Shown here in pieces: positions 54,622 through 64,000 of a stretch of DNA of 64,000 nucleotides. Both the position numbers and the translations under genes were made by a program. Under the pieces are notes generated by a model. It had not been told where the DNA came from. It did not search any database and worked only from the letters and a program-made list of their open reading frames with translations. Origin of the DNA: Streptomyces xanthophaeus (lineage in GTDB: Bacteria > Actinomycetota > Actinomycetes > Streptomycetales > Streptomycetaceae). The stretch is from NCBI RefSeq assembly GCF_030440515.1, contig NZ_CP076543.1, positions 5,342,501 through 5,406,500 on the forward strand, given 5' to 3'. Every line of letters starts with the position of its first letter. Position 1 is the stretch's first letter.

Positions 54622-55667
54622 CCCCGGGCCATGGCCGGCAGGCCGCCCAGGGTGTCCAGGTCCTCCACGCACCGGCCGGAGCCGAGCGCCACGCAGTCCA
54701 GCGGGTTGTCCGCGACGAAGACCGGGATGCCCGTGGCGGAAGCCATCCGCAGGTCCAGGCCGGGCAGCAGCGCGCCGCCGCCGGTCAGCACGATGCCGTG
54801 CTCCATCACATCACCGGACAGCTCCGGCGGGCACTCCTCCAGGGTGGTGCGCACGGCGGCGATGATCGCCTCGACCGGCTCGTCGAGGGCGGCACGCACG
54901 TCCTCGGCGCTCAGCACGAGCGTCTTCGGCATGCCGCCGACTTTCTCGCGGCCGCGCACGGTGAAGGTGCGCGTCTCCAGCTCCGGCCGGTCCGGGACCG
55001 GCCAGGCCGATCCGATGCCGAGCTTGACGTCCTCGGCGGTGCGCTCCCCGATGAGCAGCGCGTGTTCCTTGCGTACGTGGTCCATGACCGCCGCGTCGAG
55101 CCGGTCCCCGCCGACACGCAGCGACCTGGACGTGACGATGCCGCCCAGGGAGATGACGGCGACCTCGGAGGTGCCGCCGCCGATGTCCACGACCATGGAG
55201 CCACGGGGTTCGGCCACGGGCAGCCCGGCGCCGATCGCCGCGGCCATCGGCTCCTCGATCAGGTGCACGACCTTGGCTCCGGCCCGTGTGGCCGCCTGGA
55301 CGATCGCCCGCCGCTCGACCGGGGTGACACCGGAGGGCACGCAGATCACCATCCGGGTGCGGGGCCGCCGGCCGGGGACGGCCTTGCGGACGAAGTGCCG
55401 GAGCATCTCCTCCGCGGCCTCGTAGTCGCAGATCACACCGCCCCTGAGCGGGCGGATCGCCGTGATGGAGCCGGGGGTGCGGCCGATGGTCTCCTTGGCG
55501 TCGGTACCGACGGCCAGGGCGGTGGTGGTGCCCGCCTTCACGGCGACCACGGACGGCTCATCGAGGACGATCCCGTGCCCCCGTGCGTAGACGAGGGTGT
55601 TGGCGGTGCCCAGGTCGATCCCTATGTCGCGGCTGGATGCTGTCTTGTTGCTGCTGGCCTGCGGCAT
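54618..55667 (-). CDS. Second MreB-like actin homologue
   Basis: A 349-residue actin-fold protein that keeps the MreB motifs: phosphate-1 [18 protein letters not shown], connect-1 region [16 protein letters not shown], phosphate-2 [20 protein letters not shown], adenosine motif [14 protein letters not shown], and DNPLDCVALGSG near the end. It is more divergent than the mreB at 58467 and has a longer, Pro-rich segment around residues 225-240. Streptomyces carry extra MreB-like proteins (Mbl and others) active in sporulation-associated wall assembly; which this is cannot be decided here. AGGGGA precedes the ATG at 55667. Its stop lies in the MITE terminus. Confidence 0.88.
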   Translation of the reverse strand: MPQASSNKTASSRDIGIDLGTANTLVYARGHGIVLDEPSVVAVKAGTTTALAVGTDAKETIGRTPGSITAIRPLRGGVICDYEAAEEMLRHFVRKAVPGRRPRTRMVICVPSGVTPVERRAIVQAATRAGAKVVHLIEEPMAAAIGAGLPVAEPRGSMVVDIGGGTSEVAVISLGGIVTSRSLRVGGDRLDAAVMDHVRKEHALLIGERTAEDVKLGIGSAWPVPDRPELETRTFTVRGREKVGGMPKTLVLSAEDVRAALDEPVEAIIAAVRTTLEECPPELSGDVMEHGIVLTGGGALLPGLDLRMASATGIPVFVADNPLDCVALGSGRCVEDLDTLGGLPAMARG

Positions 55668-55772
55668 TTATTCCCCTAATCTCCTGCCGCAAGGCTTGCA
55701 TAACGATCCGGTCGCCCCGGGCGCCGGAGGTCCCGAAACGGCCGGGCCGAAAGTCCCCCGGGTCCCCGTCCG

Positions 55773-55784
55773 TAGACTGGCCCT
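55773..55784 (+). promoter_or_regulatory. Leaderless promoter -10 (TAGACT) of folC
   Basis: TAGACT (55773-55778) stands exactly six bases before the GTG at 55785; there is no ribosome site. Confidence 0.55.
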
Positions 55785-57323
55785 GTGAGTGACCAGCAGC
55801 CCGAGAGCCACGACCGCGACGACAACGACGACCTCGCCGGAACCTTCGACGAGTTCGACCAGATCGTGGCGGAAGAGTCCGACCGCGACCCCGACCTGGC
55901 GGTGATCGAGGCCGGCAGCCGCACCCTGCGCGCCCAGGCCGGACCGCCCCAGGGCGACCCGGTACCCGCCCGGCCCGTCGACCCCGAGGTCGCCAAGGCG
56001 CTGCTGGAGGTGGAGCAGGAGCTCGCCACCCGCTGGGGCGAGACCAAGCTGGAGCCCTCGGTGTCGCGGATCGCGGCGCTGATGGACGTGCTGGGCGAGC
56101 CGCAGCGCGCGTACCCGTCCATCCACGTCACCGGCACCAACGGCAAGACGAGCACGGCCCGCATGATCGAGGCCCTGCTGAACGCCTTCGAGCTGCGCAC
56201 CGGGCGCTACACCAGCCCGCACGTGCAGTCGATCACCGAGCGGATCAGCCTCGACGGGGCGCCGATCACCGCCGAGCGGTTCGTCGAGACGTACCACGAC
56301 ATCAAGCCGTACGTGGAGATGGTCGACGCCTCCGAGGAGTACCGGCTGTCCTTCTTCGAGGTGCTCACCGGGATGGCCTACGCGGCCTTCGCGGACGCCC
56401 CGGTGGACGTGGCCGTGGTCGAGGTCGGCATGGGCGGCAGCTGGGACGCGACCAACGTCATCGACGCGTCCGTCGCCGTGGTCACCCCGATCAGCCTGGA
56501 CCACACCGACCGGCTCGGCTCCACGCCCGGTGAGATCGCCGTGGAGAAGGGCGGCATCGTCAAGCAGGACGCGACCGTGATCCTGGCCCAGCAGCCGGTG
56601 GACGCGGCGCAGGTGCTGCTGAAGAAGGCCGTCGAGGTGGACGCCACGGTGGCCCGCGAGGGCATGGAGTTCGGCGTCGTCTCGCGCGAGGTCGCGGTCG
56701 GCGGCCAGCAGCTGACGCTGCGCGGTGTGGGCGGCGAGTACGACGGCATCTTCCTGCCGCTGTACGGCGCGCACATGGCGCACAACGCGGCGGTGGCGCT
56801 GGCCGCCGTCGAGGCCTTCTTCGGGATCGGCCAGGAGCACGCCCGGGTCCTGGACGTGGACACCGTGCGCAAGGCCTTCGCCTCGGTGTCCTCGCCGGGC
56901 CGCATGGAGGTCGTGCGGCGCAGCCCTACGGTCGTCCTGGACGCCGCCCACAACCCGGCGGGCGCGGTGGCCACCGCGGAGGCGGTCACCGAGTCCTTCG
57001 GCTTCAGCCGGCTGATCGGCGTCGTGGCCGCGAGCGAGGGCAAGGACGTCCGCGGGGTGCTGGAGGCCTTCGAGCCGATCTTCGCCGAGGTGGTGGTGAC
57101 GGAGAACTCCAGCCACCGGGCGCTGGGCGCGGACGAGCTGGCGGCCGTCGCGGTCGAGGTCTTCGGCGCGGACCGGGTGCAGGTGGAGCCGCGGCTGGAC
57201 GACGCCCTGGAGGCGGCGATCACCCTGGCGGAGGAAGAGGCCGAATACGGTGGGGCCGGGGTCCTGGTGACCGGTTCCGTGATCACGGTGGGCGAGGCCC
57301 GCCTGCTGCTGAAGAGGGGCTGA
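55785..57323 (+). CDS. folC: Bifunctional folylpolyglutamate/dihydrofolate synthase
   Basis: Adds glutamates to folates, and probably joins glutamate to dihydropteroate. The 512-residue Mur-ligase-fold enzyme has an acidic ~65-residue N-terminal extension typical of Streptomyces, the P-loop TGTNGKTS (~116-123), TSPHVQSITERI, MGGSWDATN with the family Asp, LDAAHNPAGA and the C-terminal glutamate-ligase domain. The downstream DUF4233 gene starts three bases later. Confidence 0.96.
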   Translation: MSDQQPESHDRDDNDDLAGTFDEFDQIVAEESDRDPDLAVIEAGSRTLRAQAGPPQGDPVPARPVDPEVAKALLEVEQELATRWGETKLEPSVSRIAALMDVLGEPQRAYPSIHVTGTNGKTSTARMIEALLNAFELRTGRYTSPHVQSITERISLDGAPITAERFVETYHDIKPYVEMVDASEEYRLSFFEVLTGMAYAAFADAPVDVAVVEVGMGGSWDATNVIDASVAVVTPISLDHTDRLGSTPGEIAVEKGGIVKQDATVILAQQPVDAAQVLLKKAVEVDATVAREGMEFGVVSREVAVGGQQLTLRGVGGEYDGIFLPLYGAHMAHNAAVALAAVEAFFGIGQEHARVLDVDTVRKAFASVSSPGRMEVVRRSPTVVLDAAHNPAGAVATAEAVTESFGFSRLIGVVAASEGKDVRGVLEAFEPIFAEVVVTENSSHRALGADELAAVAVEVFGADRVQVEPRLDDALEAAITLAEEEAEYGGAGVLVTGSVITVGEARLLLKRG

Positions 57324-57326
57324 GGG

Positions 57327-57695
57327 ATGCGCACGCTGTGTGCGAGCACGCTGATCGGCGAGTTCTTCGTGATCGGCTTCGCGGGGCTGGTGGCGATGAA
57401 GGACCCCGATCTGACCCAGGCCTCGGTCTGGACGGTGTGCGGGGTCACCATGCTGCTGTCGGTGCTGCTGTGCGGGATGCTGTCGCGTCCCGGGGCCGTC
57501 CAGCTGGGCTGGGCCCTGCAGATCGGCCTGATCGTGAGCGGGTTCGTCGTCCCGACGATGTTCTTCCTTGGTGCGGTGTTCGCCGGGCTGTGGTGGTGCT
57601 CCGTGCACTACGGCCGCAAGATCGACACGATCAAGGCGCGCTGGGCGGCCGCTCAGGAGGCGCAGGGCGCGCCCGGGGCGCCTGACGCTGCGTGA
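57327..57695 (+). CDS. DUF4233 membrane protein
   Basis: A 122-residue protein with four hydrophobic helices (IGEFFVIGFAGLVAM, VWTVCGVTMLLSVLLCGML, WALQIGLIVSGFVVPTMFFLG, AVFAGLWWCSV) and a short basic/Ala-rich C-terminus. DUF4233 proteins are known mainly from actinobacteria and regularly sit between folC and ndk, but have no proven role. Start ATG 57327 lies 3 bases after folC; AGAGGGGCTGAGG supplies the ribosome site, so the two are co-translated. Confidence 0.88.
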   Translation: MRTLCASTLIGEFFVIGFAGLVAMKDPDLTQASVWTVCGVTMLLSVLLCGMLSRPGAVQLGWALQIGLIVSGFVVPTMFFLGAVFAGLWWCSVHYGRKIDTIKARWAAAQEAQGAPGAPDAA

Positions 57696-57759
57696 CGGGT
57701 CACCGGATCGGCCCTGTAGATTCGCCCTACCGCACCCGTTTGCCGCAAGGAGCCGCAAC

Positions 57760-58170
57760 ATGACCCAGCGCACCCTCGTCCTGCTCAAGCCCGACGCCGT
57801 CCGTCGTGGTCTGGTCGGCGAGATCATCGGCCGCATCGAGCGGAAGGCCGGCTGGACCATCCCCGCACTGGAGCTGCGCACGCTGGACCAGGAGACCCTG
57901 GAGGCGCACTACGGCGAGCACAAGGGCAAGCCGTTCTACGAGCCCCTCATGGGCTTCATGGCGAGCGGCCCGACCGTCGCCCTGGTGGTCGAAGGTGAGC
58001 GGGTGATCGAGGGTGTCCGCCAGCTGGCCGGACCCACTGACCCGATCGCCGCAGCGCCGGGCTCCATCCGGGGTGATTTCGGCACGATCACGCGTGAGAA
58101 CCTGATCCACGCCTCGGACTCCGAGGAGTCCGCCGAGCGTGAGCTGAAGCTGTTCTTCCCGGCGCTCTGA
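57760..58170 (+). CDS. ndk: Nucleoside-diphosphate kinase
   Basis: Balances nucleoside triphosphates by phosphate transfer from ATP. The 136-residue protein is full length: TLVLLKPDAVRRGLVGEIIGRIE at the N-terminus, the active-site His117 in ENLIHASDS, and the Kpn loop LAGPTDPIAAAPGSIRGDFG. AAGGAG lies seven bases before the ATG at 57760. It is 64 bases from the DUF4233 gene, probably in one transcript with folC. Confidence 0.97.
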   Translation: MTQRTLVLLKPDAVRRGLVGEIIGRIERKAGWTIPALELRTLDQETLEAHYGEHKGKPFYEPLMGFMASGPTVALVVEGERVIEGVRQLAGPTDPIAAAPGSIRGDFGTITRENLIHASDSEESAERELKLFFPAL

Positions 58171-58216
58171 GCACGCTTTCCTGACGGAACATCAGCCGAA
58201 TAGCGCTCATGACCTG

Positions 58217-58243
58217 GGGCGACCGAAGTAATTTCGGTCGCCC
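58217..58243 (+). terminator. Terminator of ndk
   Basis: Eleven-bp stem GGGCGACCGAA / TTCGGTCGCCC with a five-base loop. The remaining ~220 bases to mreB contain a possible -10 box TACGAT (58367-58372) and no gene. Confidence 0.75.
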
Positions 58244-58466
58244 TCCGGTATTTCCGGGCCGAAGCGGGAACGCCTGGGCAGGACACGTCGTCACCACTGA
58301 GGGGGCGGGTATCCATTCCGGCGGGATTGCCGGAGTCCCGTCGCGCGGTCTTCGTACTTGCGGCACTACGATGGGGCCTCCACCCACACACCCACCTCGC
58401 CGACCTGACAGCAGCCGCTATCAACTGGAAGGCCAGACGCTCCTCATGGGGAACAAGGGGAACAAA

Positions 58467-59486
<1,020 letters not shown>

Positions 59487-59491
59487 CAGAT

Positions 59492-59567
59492 GCCCCTCCC
59501 TGCCGGAGGGGCCATGCGGAACACAAGGATCCGCCGTACGGGTGCTACCGGGCCCGTGCGGCGGATC
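59492..59567 (+). terminator. Two consecutive hairpins between mreB and mreC
   Basis: GCCCCTCC/GGAGGGGC (59492-59512) is followed by GATCCGCCGTACGGG paired with CCCGTGCGGCGGATC (59528-59567, one mismatch). A TATACA -10-like box follows at 59573-59578. The arrangement suggests partial termination after mreB and a separate start for mreC. Confidence 0.6.
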
Positions 59568-59619
59568 GTTGATATACAGGCAAAAGAGAAATCCGACGAG
59601 GAAGGCACGGCCGCCGCAC

Positions 59620-60567
59620 GTGAGGGACACACGAGAAAGCCGGCTGCTCCTGGTGCTTCTGATCGCCATCGCGTTCGCGTTGATCACGGTGGACATCAGG
59701 GCAGGCGAGGAGTCGCCGGTCGACGGTGCCCGGCAGGCCGCCGCAGCGGTCTTCGGCCCGGTCGAGGAAGGTGTGGCGACCGCGGTCGATCCGGTCGCCA
59801 ACGCCATAGGGGCGGTAAGGGACTCCGGCGAGCGCCACAACCGCATCGCCACGCTGGAGCGCGAGAACGCGGCGCTGAAGGCCAAGCTGGGCAGCGAGGA
59901 CCAGACCCGCAGCCGCATCCACGAGCTCGACGAGATGCTCAAGCGGGCCGGCGCAGGGCAGTACGGCATCAAGGGCGCCGAGGTCATCGCCATAGGAGCG
60001 GCCCAGGGCTTCTCCTGGACCGTCACCATCGACGCCGGCACCAAGGACGGCATCGAACGCGACATGACCGTCCTCAACGGGGACGGGCTCGTCGGCCGGG
60101 TCAGCACCGTCGGCCCCGACACCGCCACCGTCGTCCTCGCCAACGATCCCGACTTCACCGTCGGCACCCGGCTGGAGAAGACCGGTGAACTGGGCTTCGC
60201 CACCGGCCAGGGCGACCGCGCCCTGTCCGTCCAGATGCTCAACGGCAAGGCCAAGGTCAGCCCCGGCGACCGGCTCGTCACCTTCGGCTCGCGCGGCAAC
60301 AAGCCCTTCGTGCCCGGCGTACCGATCGGCGAGGTGGTCAAGGTCGACCCCTCGCGCGGCGACCTGACCCGCACCGTCTGGGTGCGTCCGTTCGTCGGCT
60401 TCTCGCGCCTGGACATCGTCGGCGTCGTGGTGATGCCGCCGCGCGAGGACCCCCGCGACGCGGTCCTGCCGCCCAAGCCCGAGGCACCCAAGCCCACCCC
60501 GACGGTCACCGTCACGGTCACCCCGTCCGGGTCCGCCGGCGTGCCCGCCAAGCCGGCCGACGACTAG
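59620..60567 (+). CDS. mreC: Rod-shape protein MreC
   Basis: A 315-residue bitopic protein of the elongation complex. The N-terminal helix LLLVLLIAIAFALITVDI is followed by a coiled coil (RHNRIATLERENAALKAKLGSED) and two beta domains (VTIDAGTKDGIERDMTVLNGDGLVGRV...). The C-terminal ~40 residues form a Pro/Thr/Val-rich tail ending PAKPADD, beyond the usual MreC core. The GTG at 59620 is favoured over upstream in-frame codons by homology, though its ribosome site (AGGAAGG) is rather distant. Confidence 0.94.
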   Translation: MRDTRESRLLLVLLIAIAFALITVDIRAGEESPVDGARQAAAAVFGPVEEGVATAVDPVANAIGAVRDSGERHNRIATLERENAALKAKLGSEDQTRSRIHELDEMLKRAGAGQYGIKGAEVIAIGAAQGFSWTVTIDAGTKDGIERDMTVLNGDGLVGRVSTVGPDTATVVLANDPDFTVGTRLEKTGELGFATGQGDRALSVQMLNGKAKVSPGDRLVTFGSRGNKPFVPGVPIGEVVKVDPSRGDLTRTVWVRPFVGFSRLDIVGVVVMPPREDPRDAVLPPKPEAPKPTPTVTVTVTPSGSAGVPAKPADD

Positions 60568-60580
60568 GAGCAGACCACGC

Positions 60581-61288
60581 ATGCGCTTCAACCGGATCCT
60601 GCTCTCGGCCACCCTCGTCGTGGTCGCCCTCGTCATCCAGGTCACCGTCCTGGGCCGGCTCCAACTGCCCGGCGCCGTACCCGACCTGCTGCTCCTCACG
60701 GTCGTCTCGCTCGCGCTCGTGTACGGGCACGTCAGCGGCGCGCTCATCGGCTTCGCCGCCGGCCTCCTCGCCGACCTGGCCCCGCCCGCCGACCACGCCG
60801 CCGGGCGGTACGCGCTCGTGCTGTGCGTCATCGGCTACGTCGCCGGACTGACCCGCCCCGACGGCGGCCGCTTCCGCTCCGCCTGGGGCCCGATGCTCAC
60901 CGTCGTCGCCGCCGCGATCGGCTCCACCCTGCTCTACGCGGGCGTGGGCGCCCTCGTCGGCGACACCGCCGCCCGCCACGTGGGCCTGACCGGGCTGGTG
61001 TTCACCGCCACCCTCTACGACCTGCTGCTCGCGCCGTTCACCGTGCCGTGGATCATGGCGCTGGCGCGGAAGGCCGAGAACGACCCGATGGCCGTCGAGG
61101 CCGGCGGCGGCCCCGCCAACAAGGCCGCCGACGTCTCCGCCGGCTGGCTGGCCGGCGGAACGGGCCTGCGCATCGGCAGCCAGCGCGGCGGCCTGCGCCT
61201 GAAGACCGCCCGCTCGCGGGCCAACAAAGCTGTCCGTATAAAGGGGGTCAAAGCGGTCAAGGGTGTGAAGAGCGTCAAAAAGCTGTGA
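60581..61288 (+). CDS. mreD: Rod-shape protein MreD
   Basis: A 235-residue integral membrane protein with about five helices: LLSATLVVVALVIQVTVLG, VPDLLLLTVVSLALVYG, SGALIGFAAGLLADLAPP, YALVLCVIGYVAGLT, then MLTVVAAAIGSTLLYAGVGAL. The ~70-residue cytoplasmic tail is unusually basic and ends in a VK-rich repeat (IKGVKAVKGVKSVKKL), which could bind membrane or partner proteins. It starts 13 bases after mreC and ends 13 bases before the PBP2 gene, so it is co-transcribed. Confidence 0.94.
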   Translation: MRFNRILLSATLVVVALVIQVTVLGRLQLPGAVPDLLLLTVVSLALVYGHVSGALIGFAAGLLADLAPPADHAAGRYALVLCVIGYVAGLTRPDGGRFRSAWGPMLTVVAAAIGSTLLYAGVGALVGDTAARHVGLTGLVFTATLYDLLLAPFTVPWIMALARKAENDPMAVEAGGGPANKAADVSAGWLAGGTGLRIGSQRGGLRLKTARSRANKAVRIKGVKAVKGVKSVKKL

Positions 61289-61301
61289 GGGAGGACCAGT
61301 C

Positions 61302-63482
61302 GTGACCAACGCTCCGGAGACCGGACGTACCTCCCGGGTGCAGATCAGGCTCGTCATGATCCAGGTGCTCGTCTTCTCGATGCTCCTCACCCTCGGCGGG
61401 CGGCTCTGGTACCTCCAGATCCGCAACGGCGACGAGTACTACCACGAGGCGAAGAGCAACCACGTCCAGCGGGTCGTCCAGCCCGCCGTGCGCGGCTCGA
61501 TCCTCGACGCCCGCGGGGTCCCGCTCGCCGACAACGAGACCCGCCTCGTCGTCTCCGCCAGCCGCACCGCCCTGATGAAGATGAAGGACAAGGGCAAGGG
61601 CGTCATGACCCGCCTCGCCGACGTCCTGGACATGACCCCCAAGGAGGTCATGGACAAGGTCCGGCTCTGCGACTCCCAGACCCCCGCGCCCTGCTGGAAC
61701 GGCTCCCCGTACCAGCCGATCCCGGTCACCCTCGAAGCCACCACGCAGCAGGCGCTGCAGCTGCGCGAACGCCCCGAGGACTTCCCCGGCATCACCGCCG
61801 AGCCCACCGCCGTCCGCCGCTACCCGGCCCCCGGCGGGGCCCGTACCGCACAGGTGCTCGGCTACCTCTCGCCCGTCACCGACGAGGAGATCCAGAAGGC
61901 CAAGGACTCCGACTCGCCGCACCTGCGTTCCGACCAGGTCGGACGCTCCGGCATCGAACGCACCTACGACAGGCAGCTGCGCGGCAAGGCCGAGGTCACC
62001 TCGTACGAGGTCGACAACCTCGGCCGGGTCATGGGCCAGACCAAGTCCGACCCCGGCGTGGCCGGATCCACCCTCGTCACCAGCATCGACGCCCGGGTCC
62101 AGGCCGTCGCCGAGTACGAGCTCCAGGACGCGATGAAGGTCGTCCGCAACGAGACCGACAACATCACCGGCCGCAAGTACGAGGCCGACTCGGGCGCCGT
62201 CGTCGTCATGGAGGCCAAGACCGGCCGCATCGTCGCCATGGCCTCCCAGCCCGACTACGACCCCAACACCTGGGTCGGCGGCATCTCCGGCAAGGACTAC
62301 GCCAGGCTCACCAGCAAGAACTCCAACTACCCGCTGCTCAACCGGGGCATCCAGGGCATGGCCCCCGCGGGCTCCATCTTCAAGGTGGTCTCCGCGAGCG
62401 CCGCCGTGCGGGCCGGCTACAAGTTCGACGACAAGTACAACTGCAGCAGCTCCTACAGCCTCGGCGGCCGCAGCTTCGCGAACTTCGAGTCCAAGGGGCA
62501 CGGCCCCATCACCCTCGGGGACGCCCTCAAGTTCTCCTGCAACACCGTCTTCTACGCCCTGGGCCACAAGGAGTGGCAGCGCGACGGCGGCCTCAGCCCC
62601 AAGAAGGACGCCCACGACTGGTTCTACCGGACCGCCCGGGAATTCGGACTCGGCTCCGAGACCGGGATCGACCTGCCGAACGAGGTCACCGGACGCATCC
62701 CCGACCGGAAGTGGAAGCAGAACTTCTGGAAGGCCAACAAGAACGCCTGGTGCAAGCAGGGCAAGCGGGGCGGCACCTACGTCGAGCAGATCGCCTACGA
62801 GAGCTGCCTCGAAGGCAACCAGCTGAAGGCCTACGACAGCATCAACTTCGCCATCGGCCAGGGCGACGTCCTCGTCACCCCCATCCAGATGGCCACCGCC
62901 TACTCCGCCATCAGCAACGGGGGCACCCTCTACAACCCCACGGTCGGCAAGGCCGTGATCAGCCCCGACGGCAAGCACATCGAGATGATCAAGCCCCAGT
63001 CGCACGGCCGGCTGCCGATCGACGCCAAGACCATCGGTGACCTCGACCAGGGCCTGCGCTCGGTCGTCGAGCCCGGCGGCACCGCCGCCTGGCGGTTCGG
63101 CGGCTGGCCGATGGACAAGATCCCGATGCACGCCAAGACCGGCACCGCCCAGGTCTACGGCAAGCAGACCACCTCCTGGCTGGCGACCTACACCAAGGAC
63201 TTCACGATCGTCATGACGATCTCCCAGGGCGGCACCGGCTCCGGAGCCTCGGGCCCCGCCGTACGCAACCTCTACAACGCCATCTACGGTCTGACCATGG
63301 ACGGCAAGCAGGACCCGAAGCGGGCCCTGCTGCTGGGCCCCGAGGCGAAGCTGCCCCGGATCGGGCCCGACGGCTCCATCACCTCCCCGGAGATCCGGCC
63401 GTACGTGCGGCCGTCCCCGGAGGATCTTGAGCCGGCCGTGCTCGCAGGGCCGCCAGCACCCCCCGCGGCACGCCAGGACTAA
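61302..63482 (+). CDS. mrdA: Penicillin-binding protein 2 (class B transpeptidase)
   Basis: Crosslinks peptidoglycan as partner of RodA. The 726-residue bitopic protein has a single N-terminal helix, a dimerisation domain (RGSILDARGVPLADN) and the transpeptidase domain with Ser358-x2-Lys361 (PAGSIFK), SxN as SCN (KFSCNTVFY) and KTG at Lys612 (HAKTGTAQVYG). The C-terminus ends in a Pro/Ala-rich tail. GTG 61302 has GGGAGGACC upstream. It overlaps no gene and is followed within 8 bases by rodA. Confidence 0.96.
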   Translation: MTNAPETGRTSRVQIRLVMIQVLVFSMLLTLGGRLWYLQIRNGDEYYHEAKSNHVQRVVQPAVRGSILDARGVPLADNETRLVVSASRTALMKMKDKGKGVMTRLADVLDMTPKEVMDKVRLCDSQTPAPCWNGSPYQPIPVTLEATTQQALQLRERPEDFPGITAEPTAVRRYPAPGGARTAQVLGYLSPVTDEEIQKAKDSDSPHLRSDQVGRSGIERTYDRQLRGKAEVTSYEVDNLGRVMGQTKSDPGVAGSTLVTSIDARVQAVAEYELQDAMKVVRNETDNITGRKYEADSGAVVVMEAKTGRIVAMASQPDYDPNTWVGGISGKDYARLTSKNSNYPLLNRGIQGMAPAGSIFKVVSASAAVRAGYKFDDKYNCSSSYSLGGRSFANFESKGHGPITLGDALKFSCNTVFYALGHKEWQRDGGLSPKKDAHDWFYRTAREFGLGSETGIDLPNEVTGRIPDRKWKQNFWKANKNAWCKQGKRGGTYVEQIAYESCLEGNQLKAYDSINFAIGQGDVLVTPIQMATAYSAISNGGTLYNPTVGKAVISPDGKHIEMIKPQSHGRLPIDAKTIGDLDQGLRSVVEPGGTAAWRFGGWPMDKIPMHAKTGTAQVYGKQTTSWLATYTKDFTIVMTISQGGTGSGASGPAVRNLYNAIYGLTMDGKQDPKRALLLGPEAKLPRIGPDGSITSPEIRPYVRPSPEDLEPAVLAGPPAPPAARQD

Positions 63483-63489
63483 GGACGAC

Positions 63490-64000
63490 ATGCAGACCGC
63501 CAACAAGTTCTCCGTCTCCCGGTACGCGCCCGAGCGCGGGGCGATGGCCAAGCTCACCGCCCGCGACTCGGTGGTGCGCCGGCTCGACTGGCCGATACTC
63601 CTCTCCGCGCTCGCCCTCTCCTTCGTCGGCGCCCTGCTGGTGTGGTCGGCGACCCGCAACCGGACCACCCTGAACCAGGGGGACCCGTACTACTTCCTGG
63701 CCCGGCACGCCCTGAACACCGGCATCGGCCTCGTGCTGATGATCGGCACCGTCTGGCTCGGCCACCGCACCCTGCGCGGTGCCGTGCCGATCCTCTACGG
63801 GCTCTCCCTCGTGCTGATCCTCGCCGTGCTGACCCCGCTCGGCGCCACCATCAACGGCGCCCACGCGTGGATCGTCATCGGCGGCGGATTCTCCCTCCAG
63901 CCGTCCGAGTTCGTGAAGATCACGATCATCCTGGTGATGGCGATGCTGCTGGCCACCCGGGTGGACGCGGGCGATCTCGCCCACCCGGACCACCGCACGG
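63490..64000 (+). CDS. rodA: RodA/FtsW-family SEDS glycosyltransferase, N-terminal part (cut by window edge)
   Basis: The first ~170 residues of the lipid II polymerase that pairs with PBP2. Helices are WPILLSALALSFVGALLVWSA, ALNTGIGLVLMIGTVWLG and ILYGLSLVLILAVLTPLG, then the SEDS signature GAHAWIVIGGGFSLQPSEFVKI, where the conserved Gln-Pro-Ser-Glu is visible. Start ATG 63490 with AAGGAC, directly after the PBP2 stop; the operon arrangement supports a dedicated elongasome pair. Confidence 0.95.
   Translation, partial: MQTANKFSVSRYAPERGAMAKLTARDSVVRRLDWPILLSALALSFVGALLVWSATRNRTTLNQGDPYYFLARHALNTGIGLVLMIGTVWLGHRTLRGAVPILYGLSLVLILAVLTPLGATINGAHAWIVIGGGFSLQPSEFVKITIILVMAMLLATRVDAGDLAHPDHRT

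Noticed and set aside
54427..54672. Small coding frames across the MITE-like element
   Set aside because: They run through terminal repeats and into mreB-paralogue sequence in the wrong frame. Gly/Arg/Pro-rich with no family.
58171..58466. In-frame N-terminal extension of MreB back to 58209
   Set aside because: The stretch contains the ndk terminator hairpin and probable promoter. MreB proteins start at the MSFIG or MGNK methionine.
61275..63668. 797-codon frame antisense to the PBP2 gene
   Set aside because: An antisense shadow of a well-conserved transpeptidase; no recognisable motifs.

Overview
The window is high-GC actinobacterial chromosome, almost certainly Streptomyces. Codons end strongly in G or C, GTG starts are frequent, and the gene content is Streptomyces-like: actinobacterial ClpP1-ClpP2-ClpX, a mycothiol-associated reductase family, MreB beside a PBP2/RodA cluster, GH84 and M28 secreted enzymes, and the familiar 'CTCCGCCCC...CTCAAACGCCGG' intergenic repeats. 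This is core-chromosome sequence. I see no prophage, CRISPR array, biosynthetic cluster or intact insertion sequence.

Layout. 0-8 kb: a partial ROK repressor, an MscS channel, an HNH nuclease, a secreted GH84 hexosaminidase, malQ and a small membrane protein. 8-13 kb: a MarR repressor divergent from an MFS exporter, two EamA exporters and a LysR regulator. 13-28 kb: mainly peptidases (two pepN paralogues, a secreted M28 aminopeptidase and a 1107-residue subtilase), plus asd, a CGNR regulator divergent from a glyoxalase-fold protein, a flavin-barrel protein and a DUF559-like protein. 28-37 kb: an Rv2466c-type thiol oxidoreductase, sodF with a recognisable Nur box, three paralogous amino-acid permeases interleaved with an SDR and bioY, and rpiB. 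37-44 kb: a Nei/Fpg glycosylase, a decayed Eis-type acetyltransferase, a membrane PP2C phosphatase, an ABC ATPase lacking its permease, a DUF4232 lipoprotein, a PLP decarboxylase-HD hydrolase pair, and small proteins. 44-64 kb: tRNA-Gly and tRNA-Pro, then tig, clpP1, clpP2, clpX, valS, a histidine kinase, a second MreB-like gene, folC, a DUF4233 gene, ndk, mreB, mreC, mreD, a PBP2 gene and the start of rodA. This last block is the conserved Streptomyces proteostasis and cell-wall-elongation region.

Notable points. (i) A 195-bp MITE-like element with 26-bp perfect terminal inverted repeats lies between the histidine kinase and the MreB-like gene. Its CTAG end contains the TAG stop codon of the mreB paralogue. 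(ii) Several genes have a TANNNT -10 hexamer 6-7 nt before the start codon and no Shine-Dalgarno sequence, which points to leaderless mRNAs. (iii) Two divergent promoters carry clear operators: a 30-bp palindrome over the MFS promoter, and a TCTAACCTT/AAGGTTAGA pair around the VOC promoter. (iv) An eis-like gene has decayed through frameshifts and a deletion. I found no convincing wholly new multi-gene system. The most unusual locus is the kinase / MITE / second-mreB insertion between valS and folC.
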